Assembly (NCBI GenBank): GCA_030272155.1
Contig: CP126196.1
Location: 6,076,501 to 6,140,500, forward strand
DNA length: 64,000 nt
Origin: Tetradesmus obliquus
Lineage: Eukaryota > Chlorophyta > Chlorophyceae > Sphaeropleales > Scenedesmaceae
Direction of reading: 5' to 3'
Below are positions 46,550 through 58,049 of this stretch, in pieces (position 1 is the first letter of the stretch; every line of letters starts with the position of its first letter). The notes below the pieces were generated by a model, which was given only the letters and a program-made list of their open reading frames with translations, ran no database searches and had not been told where the DNA came from. The translations under genes were made by a program, and so were the position numbers.

Positions 46550-49500
46550 TCAGATGCACTCTGCTGCTGCCGGGTCCAAGTCGTAGAAGGCAGGCTCACA
46601 GGGAGTCCAGAAAGCGAAGGCCTGCATGTTCTGTGCCACCAGCCAGGGCACTTGCAGCGTGACGTTCTTGTAGACAGGGTTTTGCCTCAGAACACAGTCT
46701 GGGTGAGGAATGCGCTTGCGCCAAGTCTGCAGGAAGATGCATTTTCCAATGGTCATTTGCTCATGCATTGGCGGGTGCTCTATTAGTTTTTCGAAAATGG
46801 TACTGTCACATTTGTAGTGCTGCCTGGTAGTGTTCACAAAAGCCAGCGACTTACAGCAACTCAACCTTAGTCAAGTGAAGGCGGAGTGCATAAAAGTAAT
46901 CAATATCTGGTTCTGCAGCGGCAGCAGCCAAAGCGACAGGCATACATATCAGCAACAAAGCAAATCTGTATCCAATTGTAGGACTAAGGAGCAGCCACAT
47001 TGATTGAAAGCACATCATACCACTATACTTGTCCTTGTGTGGCGGCTTCTGGTTGCAATCTCAAAATCTGTGTCGTCCTGCAGGTCACAGTCAGCATGTC
47101 GCGAGGACGAAACCATCGTATGCAAGTCTGCGCCTGCGCCCTACCCGCTCCCGCTTGCGCCTATCCATGGCCTCGGCCCCCGGCCAAGCACACTGCACAC
47201 AACCGTATGCGCACCTCGCGGCCGGGAATCAAGGGCGACACACTGCGCTGGGCAGTCAGATGCCTGTGGACGTCACTGATGTTTGGGAACTTTGCAATGC
47301 GAGAAACTCCAATCTCGGCCACTCCGATGTACTTCAGGTACAGCGCGGGTGCAAACAGTGTGTAGCCCAGGTGCCAGCCGCCCGGCTCTGTTGGATGGGA
47401 GCCTGCAGATCGGTAGTTCCGCAGCTCCAAGGGTTCACCGGGGTTTTGGGGGTCGCCTTTTCGCACGGTGCCCAAGGTCCACACCTGCATCAAGTGGTTG
47501 CATCCAACAACGAATGCGCAGGTGCTGGGCAGGTAATGAAAACACCTTCAGATCAGGCGCAACTCGCACGAGATGCTCGCCTTGTGCGTATGATTGCAGT
47601 TTACTATTCTTGTCAAGTCAGGTGCAGCTCAGAACAGGGCGGGTGACACAGTTCGGTAACTCCGCGCACTTCATCCAAGGAACCGTTGAACACTTGGAAT
47701 GCAACTTTGAAACACATTTACAAGCAAGACATGCATGCTGATGTTTCTTTCAGGCTACACACCTTCAACAAATGCAGTAATGCTAGTGCAGTGCATAGGC
47801 TGTATTTGACCTGCCGCATGAGCCACACTGCTTTTACACACTGTTGTAGTTCAAGTGTGCTGAAAGGTGTGGCCCCACATGAAACGACTACACCTAGTCT
47901 CTGCAAGCAGTGCTGCCTTGTGCTGCCACAGCTGCACTAACTAAAGTGCGGCGACGTGCACGACACCTGGCAAGCAAATGTCGCATTTCTCCCGCACACC
48001 GCCACACACAAACCTGCACGCATCCACTTCCTGAGCCAGCATCACGCACCGTTGGGAAGCGTAAGCTGTAGGGGTAGCCGCCACTGGGGGGCCAATCTGA
48101 CCTGAACATGTAGCGGTAGTCGGCATGCCAGTAGACTGCAAACCGAAGCGGCCATGTAATGCAGCCGTCCATTGTCCAGGTGTGGCAGTGACGGGCAGAT
48201 GGCGCACGATGTATCAGTGCATGTGAGGACCAGGGGGGGCCATTGCAGTGCAGTCCACACTGGTGTGAAACGGGCAATACTTATTGCCACTGCAATTGGA
48301 GCAAGCTGTTGCCAACAAACCGGGTTTGGTGTGGCATTGGATGGTGCCAGCCCCCCAGCGTTTTTTTTAATATTCATCACTGCACTATGCGGCCACTCAA
48401 CCATTGGCATCAACTCGTTCACATGAACACTGATCATTGCAAAAAAGCACAGCATGTGCTAGGAAGCGGCTGTTACCACAGGCAGCCCACAGGGCATGAG
48501 CACAACGTGTCTGCGGCAGCTTTGTGCCTGCATGCTCACCTATGTTGCTGTGGATGGGCTCCTGCAGGCCCGGCTTCAGCTCGCAGTGCTTCAGATGCAG
48601 CAGAAAGTCCTCATCCGCCATCTCATCCATGTCTCCATACACCACAAGGTCGCTGTCCGCCCAGCCCGCAAACTGCTTCGGCAGCTCCCGGTAAATCGCT
48701 TGGTGGTGCCGCAACTCGTTATCCCATACAACTCCCGTGGCGGTGGTAGTCGTGCCGGTCCGCCAGGAGAACTGCTTGCGCCATGTTGTGTCGTCCAGCA
48801 CATGGTGCGTTATATTCTCCAAAAAATTTTGGAAGTGGTGCTTCACGGACTCGTAGATCAGCGGCTTGGGCGTGCCTGGTAATGTACGCATCAAAAAGGA
48901 TAGGCGGCAAACCACAACAAGCACTTATATGATGAAACTGTGAAGCTGCAGGAAACCCCTTGCGACAGGAGCGGGGTGTGCCCCAGAGCTGGTGTCGCGG
49001 CAGCAAGCTGGCAGCATCAGGAGCAGCACCAAAGTTTTTAGCATCAGGTGCAGCAGCAGCAGGAGCAGTCATGCAAGTCATGCAAACGCCAAAGCCACCC
49101 TGCAATCATCCTTTATGCATGCACATGCTGCAATGACGCAAAACAGAACTGCAGGCTATGCCGCAGCAGTGCAGGGTGCGCAGCCCGAACCACCTTCATA
49201 ACAACAGGCCGTTTGCAACGCCAACTCTGGCAACAAAAGTTGCTTGAAAAACGCTTGCATGTCGATATGACTGCTAGTGCGGTCACCGGTGTAGGCCAGC
49301 CGGCTGCTTTCGCTGATGAAAAAATTGTCCACCAGGTCCTTGTATGTGTGCAGCCGGAACACCAGCAGGTACGACTCAAAGGAGAACCTGCTGGCCCACA
49401 CAATCTTGGCTGGCTGCTGGCGCTTGGTTCCGCTGAGGATGCTGCTGAACTTGGGTTTGCTGCACTCCAAAGTTAATGTGTGCGGGCGCTGACCGTTGAT

Positions 49501-50671
49501 TGGCGCAATCCTGCTGACATATTCTGTCACAAAAGTCGAGGCATCAAACGTGAAACTTGCCACCTGCGGGCGCAGTAGCGGAGCCACCATCATGGCCTGA
49601 AAGAACGAGAAAGCGCCTGTCTGAAACATGAGGGAGGGCACTTGTGGTGGGCCTGTTTGGTACTGTTGATGCTCTCATGGCTCAAAGCTTGCTCTGCAGG
49701 TATCATGTCGTGTCACTGGCTTCACTGTCACGCCCAAACAGGCCCATTTATATATATCAGACGGAGAAGACATAGACATTAATCAACTATCATACAAACA
49801 GTAGCCCTTCGTGCCATCAGGTGCAATGGAAAACGAACATCTGCAGCAATCTCAGGAAGATAATACAGGAAGGGTTTTGGTGGTCCACCAACATTCAGCG
49901 TCACTTCAAGAATGTTGAAATAGTTCAGCGGGTTAGGTATTTTCGAAACATTTGTTCATGGATATACCATCGTTGTGTTGGTTAAATGTTGCTTGCGCGC
50001 CCCTCAGATACCTATATTGAAGCCAAATATGTGCCCAAGCAACCAAAGTGTTACAGCAGGGCTGGGCTGCTGGAGCTGTTACTTGTTCTGTCCACAGCGC
50101 ATCTGCCATGCAACGGGGAAACACATAATGCAAGGCTGTCACGTCACGTCCGCTGCAGCAGCAAGAGCCAACTGACTGGGTTGAAGTGCTGCGACTTTCG
50201 CCAATGATTTGATGCTGCAACCTTTCAGAGACCATTGCACCTTCAGCTGTATACTGGCATGCTAGGCCGTGGCATCAAAGCGACGCCTGCCAGCCACTCA
50301 CCTGTCTGGAGAGCTGGCCCGCGTCGAGTGATGCGCCATCTGCAGCACCAGGCTGCAAGAACGGCGCAATGGACACCAGATGTGCAAACTGCTTGGTGGT
50401 GTACGGGTGCTTGTGTTCTGGGCAGCCTTGCACGTTCAGTGCATGCCGCATGGGCGCCCTATGATGTCCGGGGGACGCTGAGAAATGCAGATGCAAGCAA
50501 GTAGGGTTGAGGCTGTGCTCATTGGGGCGGTCTTAATGAAACGCTAGACAAAGTTTCATCACCTTCAAGTACACAGTCATCTCCCACATCTAAGTGCAAA
50601 CCACACATGGACGGTGTGGTTGCGAGCCACATCCACTCCTGCTGATGCATTGTATCATCAGCAGCTGCTAG

Positions 50672-50703
<32 letters not shown>

Positions 50704-50897
50704 CTTTTGCTGCTGCACGGCAGTCATGTGATGAATGTGCGTCAAGGCACAATCGTTGCGTCAGCTAAGTGCAGCTGCTTTGCATGTGCGACGCTAACTT
50801 CTGATCTGCACACAATGGCCTGGGGTTGACAGGATGCTCAGCACCAACCTGCGGACAGAACGGCATGTAGCACTAGCAGCAGCTGCAGCCCCACCAT
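46550..50897 (-). CDS. GT17 N-acetylglucosaminyltransferase-like protein, eight exons
   Basis: Family GT17 includes beta-1,4-N-acetylglucosaminyltransferase III, which adds the bisecting GlcNAc of N-glycans. Exons in transcript order: 50849-50897, 50302-50477, 49287-49620, 48540-48875, 48050-48135, 47277-47484, 46866-46912, 46550-46726 (stop TGA). All phases agree and give 470 residues. The tiny first exon encodes a signal peptide (MVGLQLLLVLHAVLSA). Then come SFESYLLVFRLHTYKDLVDN and FFISESSRLAYTG, joining across an intron to TPKPLIY; the WDNELRHHQAIYREL helix; GDMDE (residues 267-271), matching the family's GDvDE metal site; and GGWHLGY, matching the GWH motif. The end (NVTLQVPWLVAQNMQAFAFW) fits the family's C-terminal Pro-Tyr-Asn region. 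Exon 5 could instead end 36 bp later, and exon 7 is short and least certain. Confidence 0.85.
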
Positions 50898-51532
50898 AGG
50901 TGACACCTCGCATGCTGAGCGGTGGCCATGCTTGATAAAGCACTGCATACCAGTTGCAGCCATCAGTGACTGATGTTCCTATGTAGATGCTGCAAGGATG
51001 TGTTGGGAACAGCGCTGACAGGTCAGCATCGCTGCTGTGGGTGTCCTGCTGATTTCATGCGAATGCTGCGCCTGCCTAACTGCTATGGGCAGGGAAGTGG
51101 TCCGACCAGCTCCGAAGACAGTGCAGACCAAGCGGCTAAAACGGAAATCATTACGTTGAGGGTCACCGTCTGTCCGTCATTAAACCTTTGAAATGCCTGT
51201 AAGCAGCGGCTACAACCCGTCCTGCAGCAAAACTTCGGTCTCGTATCCGACAGTCAGTATCCGAACATAACAATAAGTTATATCTGAAGCTATGAAAAAC
51301 CTTAAGCGCTGTACTATCACGGCTGCACTGTGGTTTCAGCGTTCGCGATAGCGCAGGCCCCAGAAAATGTGCAGTCGTATGATGTCTGGGGCCTGACTTC
51401 TGCTTCAACTTGTTCTGCTGTATCTCAATCGCTGTTTAGAACAGAAATATCAACGCATGGTCTGCGCAGGCCGACGACAGCATGCAACCAGCTGAACATA
51501 TGCAACAAACACGTAGCATGCACGTTTTTTAA
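50898..51532. other. Intergenic region upstream of the GT17 gene
   Basis: Likely promoter and 5' UTR of the minus-strand GT17 gene, then the upstream flank of the decayed retroelement. No reverse-transcriptase coding sequence is visible before the RNase H part. Confidence 0.4.
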
Positions 51533-53375
51533 GGAAATCAAACACTGCAATACAATGATTCTTGGGAAAATGTGTGTAAAATAACCTTGGCTGGTATAAG
51601 CAGCTGCAGAGCGCGCATTTTCGCGATGCGCCACCTGGGTGGCGTGTGCAATACATACACTGTCTGCGACCACGAATTCAGCGAAAAGCGCATGGTTCCG
51701 GAATCATATGCCACTTACGTCAATACCATAAACAGAGCGGAACTTGCGGCGATTAGAGTCGCGGTGAAAATTGGGTTGAAGAACTGCGAAAACACCGGAG
51801 ACACCGAAGTGCACATAGCAACAGATAGCCTAGCATCCATCTTCCAACTGCGCAATGCAACGACCCGGCCTCAAGACATGCGGGAGCGCAGACACATAAC
51901 GCTGATTCAAGATATAGTAGCGGGATAACATACTCCATATACACAGTCCACTTTTGAGGGGTGAAAAGCCACGTTGGCATTGTCGAAAACGAAATAGCCG
52001 ATGCAACGGCAGTAGCGGTCTCCAAAGGGCTGGACCAAGCTGACGGCGTGGCTAACGACGAATACAAAGATCCTAGCAACAACAGGCATGACATGTACTG
52101 GCTATACACCGAGGCGGAGGCGCCAACCAACAAAACAACGGAGTCCATTGCGGCCATGGCCGCTATGGTGGATGCGGAGACCAACAACCCACCAAACACG
52201 ATCCTTGTGCCGGAACCAAACATGAAAGAGTCTGTAAAGGCCCGCATCCACAGCGTGTGCAAGCTGGGACAATCCAACACCAATACAGTGTATCACGCAA
52301 GTTGGGATAGAATGGCTGAGAAAATTGACCACCGGTACAGTCACCTGTTCATGGCTAGCACAACTGTAGCCAGCCACCTCAGGAAGCTCGTGTTGCAGTA
52401 TGGATATGGGTTACTTCCGACCTACAAACTTCTTAAACGGTACAAAAAGCCCGACACTCACCTTTGCCCCTTGTGCGGACAGGAGGACGGAGGCCGGGCC
52501 ACCACGCACTGAGCGGGTGCGAAAAACTGCTGAAGAAAGCCACATTGCGGCATAACAACGCCGGCTCACTTATCGTGGAAGCCATATACATGGGAGAAAA
52601 AGGACACCAGCTCATAGCTGCGGACGTGGGCCTCAACAAGCGAAGGAGAGCTGAAGGCAGGGAAACCTTGGATGTGAAGCGAAGCATCCCAGCATTGGCG
52701 CTACCAGCGGACATACCCAATAATAGTTGAAACAAAACTACAAAAACAGCGCATACCAGACGCGTTTCTCTACAATTACAATCACAAAGCCCGTCGTCGC
52801 GAATACACTGTAGTGGAAATCAAGTACTGCAGGGACACCAAGCCTGAGGACCGAGAAGCGAGAGCCATCCAGCAGCACATGAACCTAGTAGAAAACCCCC
52901 AGAAATATGACCCCAGGGCGAACGTGAAGCACTGCGTTCTCCTGCTAGGACTAGCAAGCGTGATCTACAAGGACGTAGGCAAGCAGTTATCACAAAATCT
53001 CGGTTTTGAAGGGACACTCTCTAGACAGTCTGCTCCGACAGCTTCAGTTTAAGTCAGTAAAAGCAGTGGGAGACATGTGGAAACACAGGCGAGCTCTGTT
53101 GCAGCACAAACTTGGCACTAAGCATAAGTAGGTTACAGGACTGAAACGTCCCTGCCATGGGTTTACTCCACACCACAGAACCACAGTCAAAAGGAAGAAG
53201 TGACAAAACATAATGGCCCCAGGGGTACCTTGCCGAGCCCTCGGGATCGGTGAGGATGGTAGGAGGTGTGAAGGCGCATGGGATATCCTCATCGTCACAC
53301 ACACCCCCTCCCTTAACTTACGCGGGTGGCGAGTAATAACACACCACGCGTAGCTCATTCACTCATTCATTCATT
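51533..53375 (+). mobile_element. Decayed non-LTR retroelement: RNase H, zinc knuckle, RLE
   Basis: Only the 3' part of a retroelement is present. RNase H residues can be read as Asp (codon 51557, in YNDSW), Glu (51740, in NRAELAAI) and Asp (51824, in ATDSLASI), then VKSHVGIVENEIADA near 51963. A zinc knuckle CPLCGQEDGG...HALSGC lies at 52465-52525. Next is a PD-(D/E)XK nuclease: IPDAF near 52753 and VVEIKYC near 52810. The frame is broken at about 51925, by a TGA at about 51958, and at about 52490 and 52715. The 3' UTR ends in an ATTC tandem tail (53355-53375). RNase H plus a restriction-like endonuclease in this order is known from algal Dualen/RandI-type elements and some other RLE clades. 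The exact clade is inference. Confidence 0.75.
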
Positions 53376-54342
53376 GCTCCTTAAAATTACTGTGATCAAT
53401 TCGCAGCATACGGCTGCAGCGGCTGCACCATGAAATGTCCAAGGGGTGATGTACATCTTATAATGAGACACACCTGCTACTACTGGTTGCGTAACCACGT
53501 CATAGATGCTGGTGATTTTGTAATGCTGGTGCTATCCCATGCAGCATGGGTGGGGCAGTTGCTGTGCGCCAGCAGCAGCAGCAGCAGCAGCGGCTGCAGC
53601 ACTGTACAGCTGGGAGTTGGCCTGCGGGCCTCCAAAATCAGGCAACAAAGGCTGCTTGCAAGACGTGCTGTCGGTGAAGAAGCCCTCAGCAGGCAGCCAC
53701 ACAGAGTAGTTGCCATGTTAGCGTGCTGCCTTGGGACACAACTGACCTGCATCTCATGAGCGCGCAGAGCGCTTCAAAAGCTCAAGATGTGTGGTTGTTT
53801 CAACACACGGCAAAAAACTACAGTGCACTGTTAAGTGACCGGAACATCGTGCATTGCATGGGGTGCAGCTTGTTGAGGGGCAAAGCTAGGACTGCTATCA
53901 GGGTTGTTGGGACTGCCAAATGATTGCCAAGCTGAGCTGCTTTGCACACAATGTTACGTTGATGTTTGTGAATGTTTTGTACTTTGTATGGCATCTGTAT
54001 GGTGCGGCCATGGGTCTTTCGTTTATGCTGCATGGGGCAATGCTTTTAAGCCGTAATTACCGTGCATTTACACACTGCCCTACAAGGGCAGTGCCATTTG
54101 TACCACCGCTTCAGCTGGTCGAATCTTCTCTCATATAAATCACTGGGCAATCGAATCACTTTGAGCCATGCTCAGGCCACAGAAGAGCTGACACAGAGAA
54201 CTGTGTTACCCCACCACACACTGGGCGCAATGCTACTGACACCAGCAGAAGCACTGCAAGCAGGGCTATGTTTGCTGGTGCTGCAGCAGCATCCCTGCCC
54301 TCCTAGCACACATATATGCAGATGATGCACTTCAAATCAAAC
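53376..54342. other. Stretch without a recognised gene
   Basis: Contains a short CAG run near 53570-53592. No domain or repeat family was recognised. Confidence 0.4.
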
Positions 54343-55318
54343 CTAGAGGAAAGCAAGTTGAGTTCAGTCGTGTTGTGTTGGTGTGCGTTTGATGTATTGT
54401 GTGTGCAGGAGGGCCAGATGCTGCCACACACATGTGCAGCACATGTACATGTCAGCGGCACAACTGTTGCTGATGTTGTTGGCCCGGGCAGGTGCTGCGC
54501 AGCCCACCGCTGCAAAGACAGTTGTGCAGAACATGTGGGTTTGTGCAAGGTGTGAGGACCTGGCACTGCGCTCCGCTGCTGTTGCTGCAGTTGCTGCCGC
54601 CTTCAAGCATGCTTCTGCTGCAGATGGTGTTGCCTTTTAGGCTCATGAATACGGCAGATGTGCCGCCACACGTGGGATTGTGCAAGTGCCGTTGTGCTGC
54701 TGCTTAGCAGTTGTGCTGATACTGCTACTGCTGCTGCTGCCTTCGACCCTACTGCAGATGTATTGGTCGAGAAACGAAACTCCAGCAACTGCTTGTCATA
54801 TGTAGTCGTTCTGATAGACTTTGCACGAGTCCATACCAGGTGTCTGCGATGCAAATCGTGTAACAGTCGCGGTGGACATCGTCCCTTTGCTGTTTTAAAG
54901 TAGAGTTGGTCAGAGCAAGCAATTTCACGAGCATTCTGCACGTGCCTGTGGTTCTTTTGGACAAGCCGTCTTTACAGCTGTCAGGGTTACGCAGTTACAT
55001 TGGACTCGCCGCCCGAGGGCCTGCAGGCATGCACGCCTCGAAGCACGCTCTGAATGTTCCTTGACCTTAAAAATGTTTATATCATGCTTATGAGACCTCT
55101 TACCTGCCGTGCATGTGTCCAGATTCATACGCAAACAGTTGCCGGCCCGTCTGGGCGTGCATGCCCGCACGCCCTGATGCAGGATCCGACAAGTACAGTG
55201 CTTTTCAATCATTTTTGTAAATTCATGGCAGCACTACAGAGCTCCTGACAGGGCCTCGGTCGTTATTGCGTTTTTCCCGGCCCGGCGCTATGTACATTGC
55301 ACCAAAGTCTCAACTTGC
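54343..55318 (+). repeat. Dispersed ~1-kb repeat R2, copy C
   Basis: Starts CTAGAGGAAAGCAAGTTGAG exactly like copy A and ends ACCAAAGTCTCAACTTGC. Middle parts are more diverged, but the GGGCGTGCATGCCCGCACGCC and CCGGCCCGGCGCTATGTA blocks are clear. Confidence 0.7.
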
Positions 55319-55568
55319 ACTCAGTATGCCGTGTGCGCATAGCAAGCTCACGGTGCTGTGCTGTCAGCACCTTGCTGCTGCACAGTATCGTTCCTGCTGT
55401 TGCAGCTGCTTGCAGGACTCCAGGACGGTGTTCAACTGCAGGCTGCAGCTGCGTTCAACATGCTGTTCTTCAGACATGTTTTTTTTTAATATTTGCCTAC
55501 ATTGGAAGTCCCTCCAACTCGCCTGCAATATGTAGTGTAACTTAGGTCAGCGCGATTTCTAAGGCACT

Positions 55569-57725
55569 TTGTGTTTTTCTTGTGGTGCAATTGCTGCAGT
55601 TTGCTGCGGTGGCAGCTTATTCGTCTCTTGGCATTCTGCTTACCTGTGGTGTTCTGCTTACCTGTCAGCAGTGTTCAAAAAGGGTGACCCCAGTGACCTG
55701 GATAACTACCGTGGTATAGCTGTTGGCTCAGTCATGGGCAAAATGTTCAGTATGTTGATCGAGAAGCGTTTGGCAGCCTACTGTGAAGAGCGTGGTTACA
55801 GGGCGTGGGGGCAGGCTGGTTTTAGGGATAGGCACAGGACGTGTGACCATGTTTTTGTGCTGAAGCACCTTGTGGATCGCAGCCGTTTGGGTCACGGTCG
55901 CTTGTTTGCATGCTTTGTGGATTTCAGGAAGGCGTATGACCTGGTTCGACGCGACCTGCTTATGCGGTGCCTGGCAGACATTGGCTTGCGAGGCAATGTG
56001 CTAGCATCTATCGTTTCTATGTACTGGAATGCGCCTATGATCACTAAGTTGTCAGGTAGAGTTGGGCAGCCCTTTGACAGCACTCGTGGTGTGAAGCAAG
56101 GCGACCCGCTATCGCCTCTGCTGTTTGGCATATTCATCGATCGAGTGGAGCAATGGCTAGCCGACCGCTGTGGTGCGTGTGGCACGGCTCTGGGCAGCAG
56201 AATGGTGAGGCTGCTGCTGTATGCTGATGACCTGGTGCTGCTAGCAGAAACAGCCGGCAAACTACAGCAGCTGCTGGATGCCCTGCAATCATTTTGTAGT
56301 GAGTATGACATGCAGGTTAATGTGGGCAAGACAGAAGTAGTTGTGTTTGACAGGAAGCGCTACAGCGGTGCAGCAGTGTGGCAGTACCAGGGGCAGCAGG
56401 TTCCGGTGTCACAGCAGTTCAGGTACTTGGGCGTCCAGTTCCATTCCACTCAGGGTGTGTCTGTTTGCACTGATGCTCTGGCTGCGGCTGGTAGTAGAGC
56501 GATGTGGGCTATGCTGGCCAGATGCAAGGAGCATGGCATTCGCAGTTTGTCAATGCAGGTGCAGCTGTTCAACTCTCTTGTGTCTCCAATTCTGTGCTAC
56601 TGTTCCGAAGTGTGGGGTCCAGCCCTGCTCAGCCAGGCGGGCTCGGGTGCTGCTTTGGTCAGCAAGCTGCAGAACAATGTCATCAGCAGGGTGCAGTTCA
56701 CGTTTCTGCGTACACTTGCAGGACGCGTCCGCAAGTCCACTGCTCGCTTGCTTCTGTCAAGAGAATTTGGGGCCCAGCCTTTGGTCAGTTTGTGGCTTCG
56801 TGCGGCTGTGAGCATGTGGAATAGGGTTGTGGATATGGATGCGTCCTCCCTTTTGGCTTGTGCTATGCGTGACAACTTACGGTTGTCCACTGCTTCCAGC
56901 AGCGGCGCAGTGTGGTGCACACAGTTGCGACGTGTACTTGAATACGTGCATTCCCACTCACAGCAGCTGGGAGATGCCGTGCAACGGCTGCAAAACTTCC
57001 AGTCTCTGGATCTGAAAACCATAGCGCGTGCTTTTGATGGCGTTTTGTATCAGCAGTGGCAGGGGTGCCCTGTCAACCCGCGTGATGCTGCTAGTGGTCA
57101 TGGTGTCTACAATACCTATGAGCGGTGGTTTGCGGCATGCTCTTCTGCTGACATGCTGTCTGTGAGCCCAGCTTTATGGTGCCCAGATTACGTCTCTCAA
57201 ACTGCTGGGATCAACAGAGAGCATCTGGGGTCTTTGACCCGTTTCCGGTTGGGTGCTCATGATTTACGTGTCTGCAGTGGCAGGTGGCAGCGACCACCTA
57301 TGCCGCGAAGTGACAGGGTGTGCCTACGTCCTGGCTGCCAGTCTGAGGTTGTTGAGGATGAGTTTCATATGGTCTTTGAGTGTCCTTTCTATGCACCAGT
57401 CCGCGAGCGATTTGCTATGTTGTTCGAACCCTTCGGGGACTCGTCACAAACATGGGCTACTATTGCTGGTTGCCACCCAGCAGGCGATGACATGATCACT
57501 TTTATGAAGCAGGCACCTGCTTTGGTGGCTGCTTTTGTGCACTGCTGCTATCTGATGCGGTGTCACCCGGACACTGATCCTGAGGTCCTTCTTTCCTGTC
57601 AGGCTATTGCTCAAGTTATTGATGATGCTGATGAGTTTTTTTCTGCGTTTTCTTCTGACGGTTTGGATGATGATGAGTTGTTCTTCGATGTTCCCTCCCC
57701 CTATGAGCCTCTCGTTGGCTCCTGA
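55569..57725 (+). CDS. Non-LTR retrotransposon reverse transcriptase (C-terminal part)
   Basis: A single open frame of up to 718 codons ending in TGA. Real element sequence probably begins about residue 31-35, just before FKKGDPSDLDNYRGI, which is the start of RT block 1; the residues before it are flanking DNA. Further RT blocks are ACFVDFRKAYDLVRRDLL (catalytic Asp), STRGVKQGDPLSPLLF, the catalytic YADD at residues 218-221, VNVGKTEVVVF and FRYLGVQF (thumb side). A C-terminal zinc knuckle, C-x4-C-x9-H-x4-C at residues 585-605 (CLRPGCQ to FHMVFEC), is typical of LINE ORF2 proteins. No frameshift or stop interrupts it, so the insertion is fairly recent, but without the endonuclease half it cannot be autonomous. 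It resembles L1-like algal LINEs. Confidence 0.9.
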   Translation: MCFSCGAIAAVCCGGSLFVSWHSAYLWCSAYLSAVFKKGDPSDLDNYRGIAVGSVMGKMFSMLIEKRLAAYCEERGYRAWGQAGFRDRHRTCDHVFVLKHLVDRSRLGHGRLFACFVDFRKAYDLVRRDLLMRCLADIGLRGNVLASIVSMYWNAPMITKLSGRVGQPFDSTRGVKQGDPLSPLLFGIFIDRVEQWLADRCGACGTALGSRMVRLLLYADDLVLLAETAGKLQQLLDALQSFCSEYDMQVNVGKTEVVVFDRKRYSGAAVWQYQGQQVPVSQQFRYLGVQFHSTQGVSVCTDALAAAGSRAMWAMLARCKEHGIRSLSMQVQLFNSLVSPILCYCSEVWGPALLSQAGSGAALVSKLQNNVISRVQFTFLRTLAGRVRKSTARLLLSREFGAQPLVSLWLRAAVSMWNRVVDMDASSLLACAMRDNLRLSTASSSGAVWCTQLRRVLEYVHSHSQQLGDAVQRLQNFQSLDLKTIARAFDGVLYQQWQGCPVNPRDAASGHGVYNTYERWFAACSSADMLSVSPALWCPDYVSQTAGINREHLGSLTRFRLGAHDLRVCSGRWQRPPMPRSDRVCLRPGCQSEVVEDEFHMVFECPFYAPVRERFAMLFEPFGDSSQTWATIAGCHPAGDDMITFMKQAPALVAAFVHCCYLMRCHPDTDPEVLLSCQAIAQVIDDADEFFSAFSSDGLDDDELFFDVPSPYEPLVGS

Positions 57726-57775
57726 CTGGGGTTCCCACTCCTCGTTGAGTGGAGCATGTAATGTAATGTAATGTA
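55660..57775 (+). mobile_element. 5'-truncated LINE with AATGT tail
   Basis: The element starts inside the reverse-transcriptase region and ends in a short trailer plus (AATGT)n at 57758-57775. A second, much shorter copy is at 34395-34726. Truncation has removed the endonuclease and any ORF1. Confidence 0.85.
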
Positions 57776-58049
57776 TGCATTCCCTGCATATTTTTCTTTC
57801 GTCAAACATTCCCGCACGATATGGCATGTGTCGCACCAGGCATATCCAAGTCAAAAGGGCGGGATCATTTATGTACAGCCGCCATGGCCGCAACTAAACA
57901 TTTGTTTCTCGCTCAGCATCTCTGTGCCGGATTGTCACAATGCGACCCTGCTAAAAAGATAGACTGAAATGGCCAGCCTCTGAATGATATTATATATCTG
58001 GCCCTAGGCCTGCTGAACGGCTGCTGCATACTTTGGAGCTGCACCAGCT
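57776..58049. other. Short intergenic spacer
   Basis: Likely 3' UTR of the minus-strand gene that ends at 58050, invaded on its far side by the LINE tail. Confidence 0.4.

Noticed and set aside
46855-47000. Separate minus-strand gene start with an apparent signal peptide (MWLLLSPTIGYRFALLLI)
   Set aside because: The hydrophobic part coincides with the pyrimidine-rich end of a GT17 intron. Splicing at 46912 continues the GT17 frame in phase and yields a complete protein.
47000-47741. Long plus-strand frames opposite the GT17 exon near 47.3 kb
   Set aside because: They lie antisense to a well-supported exon, lack domain features and differ between three frames.
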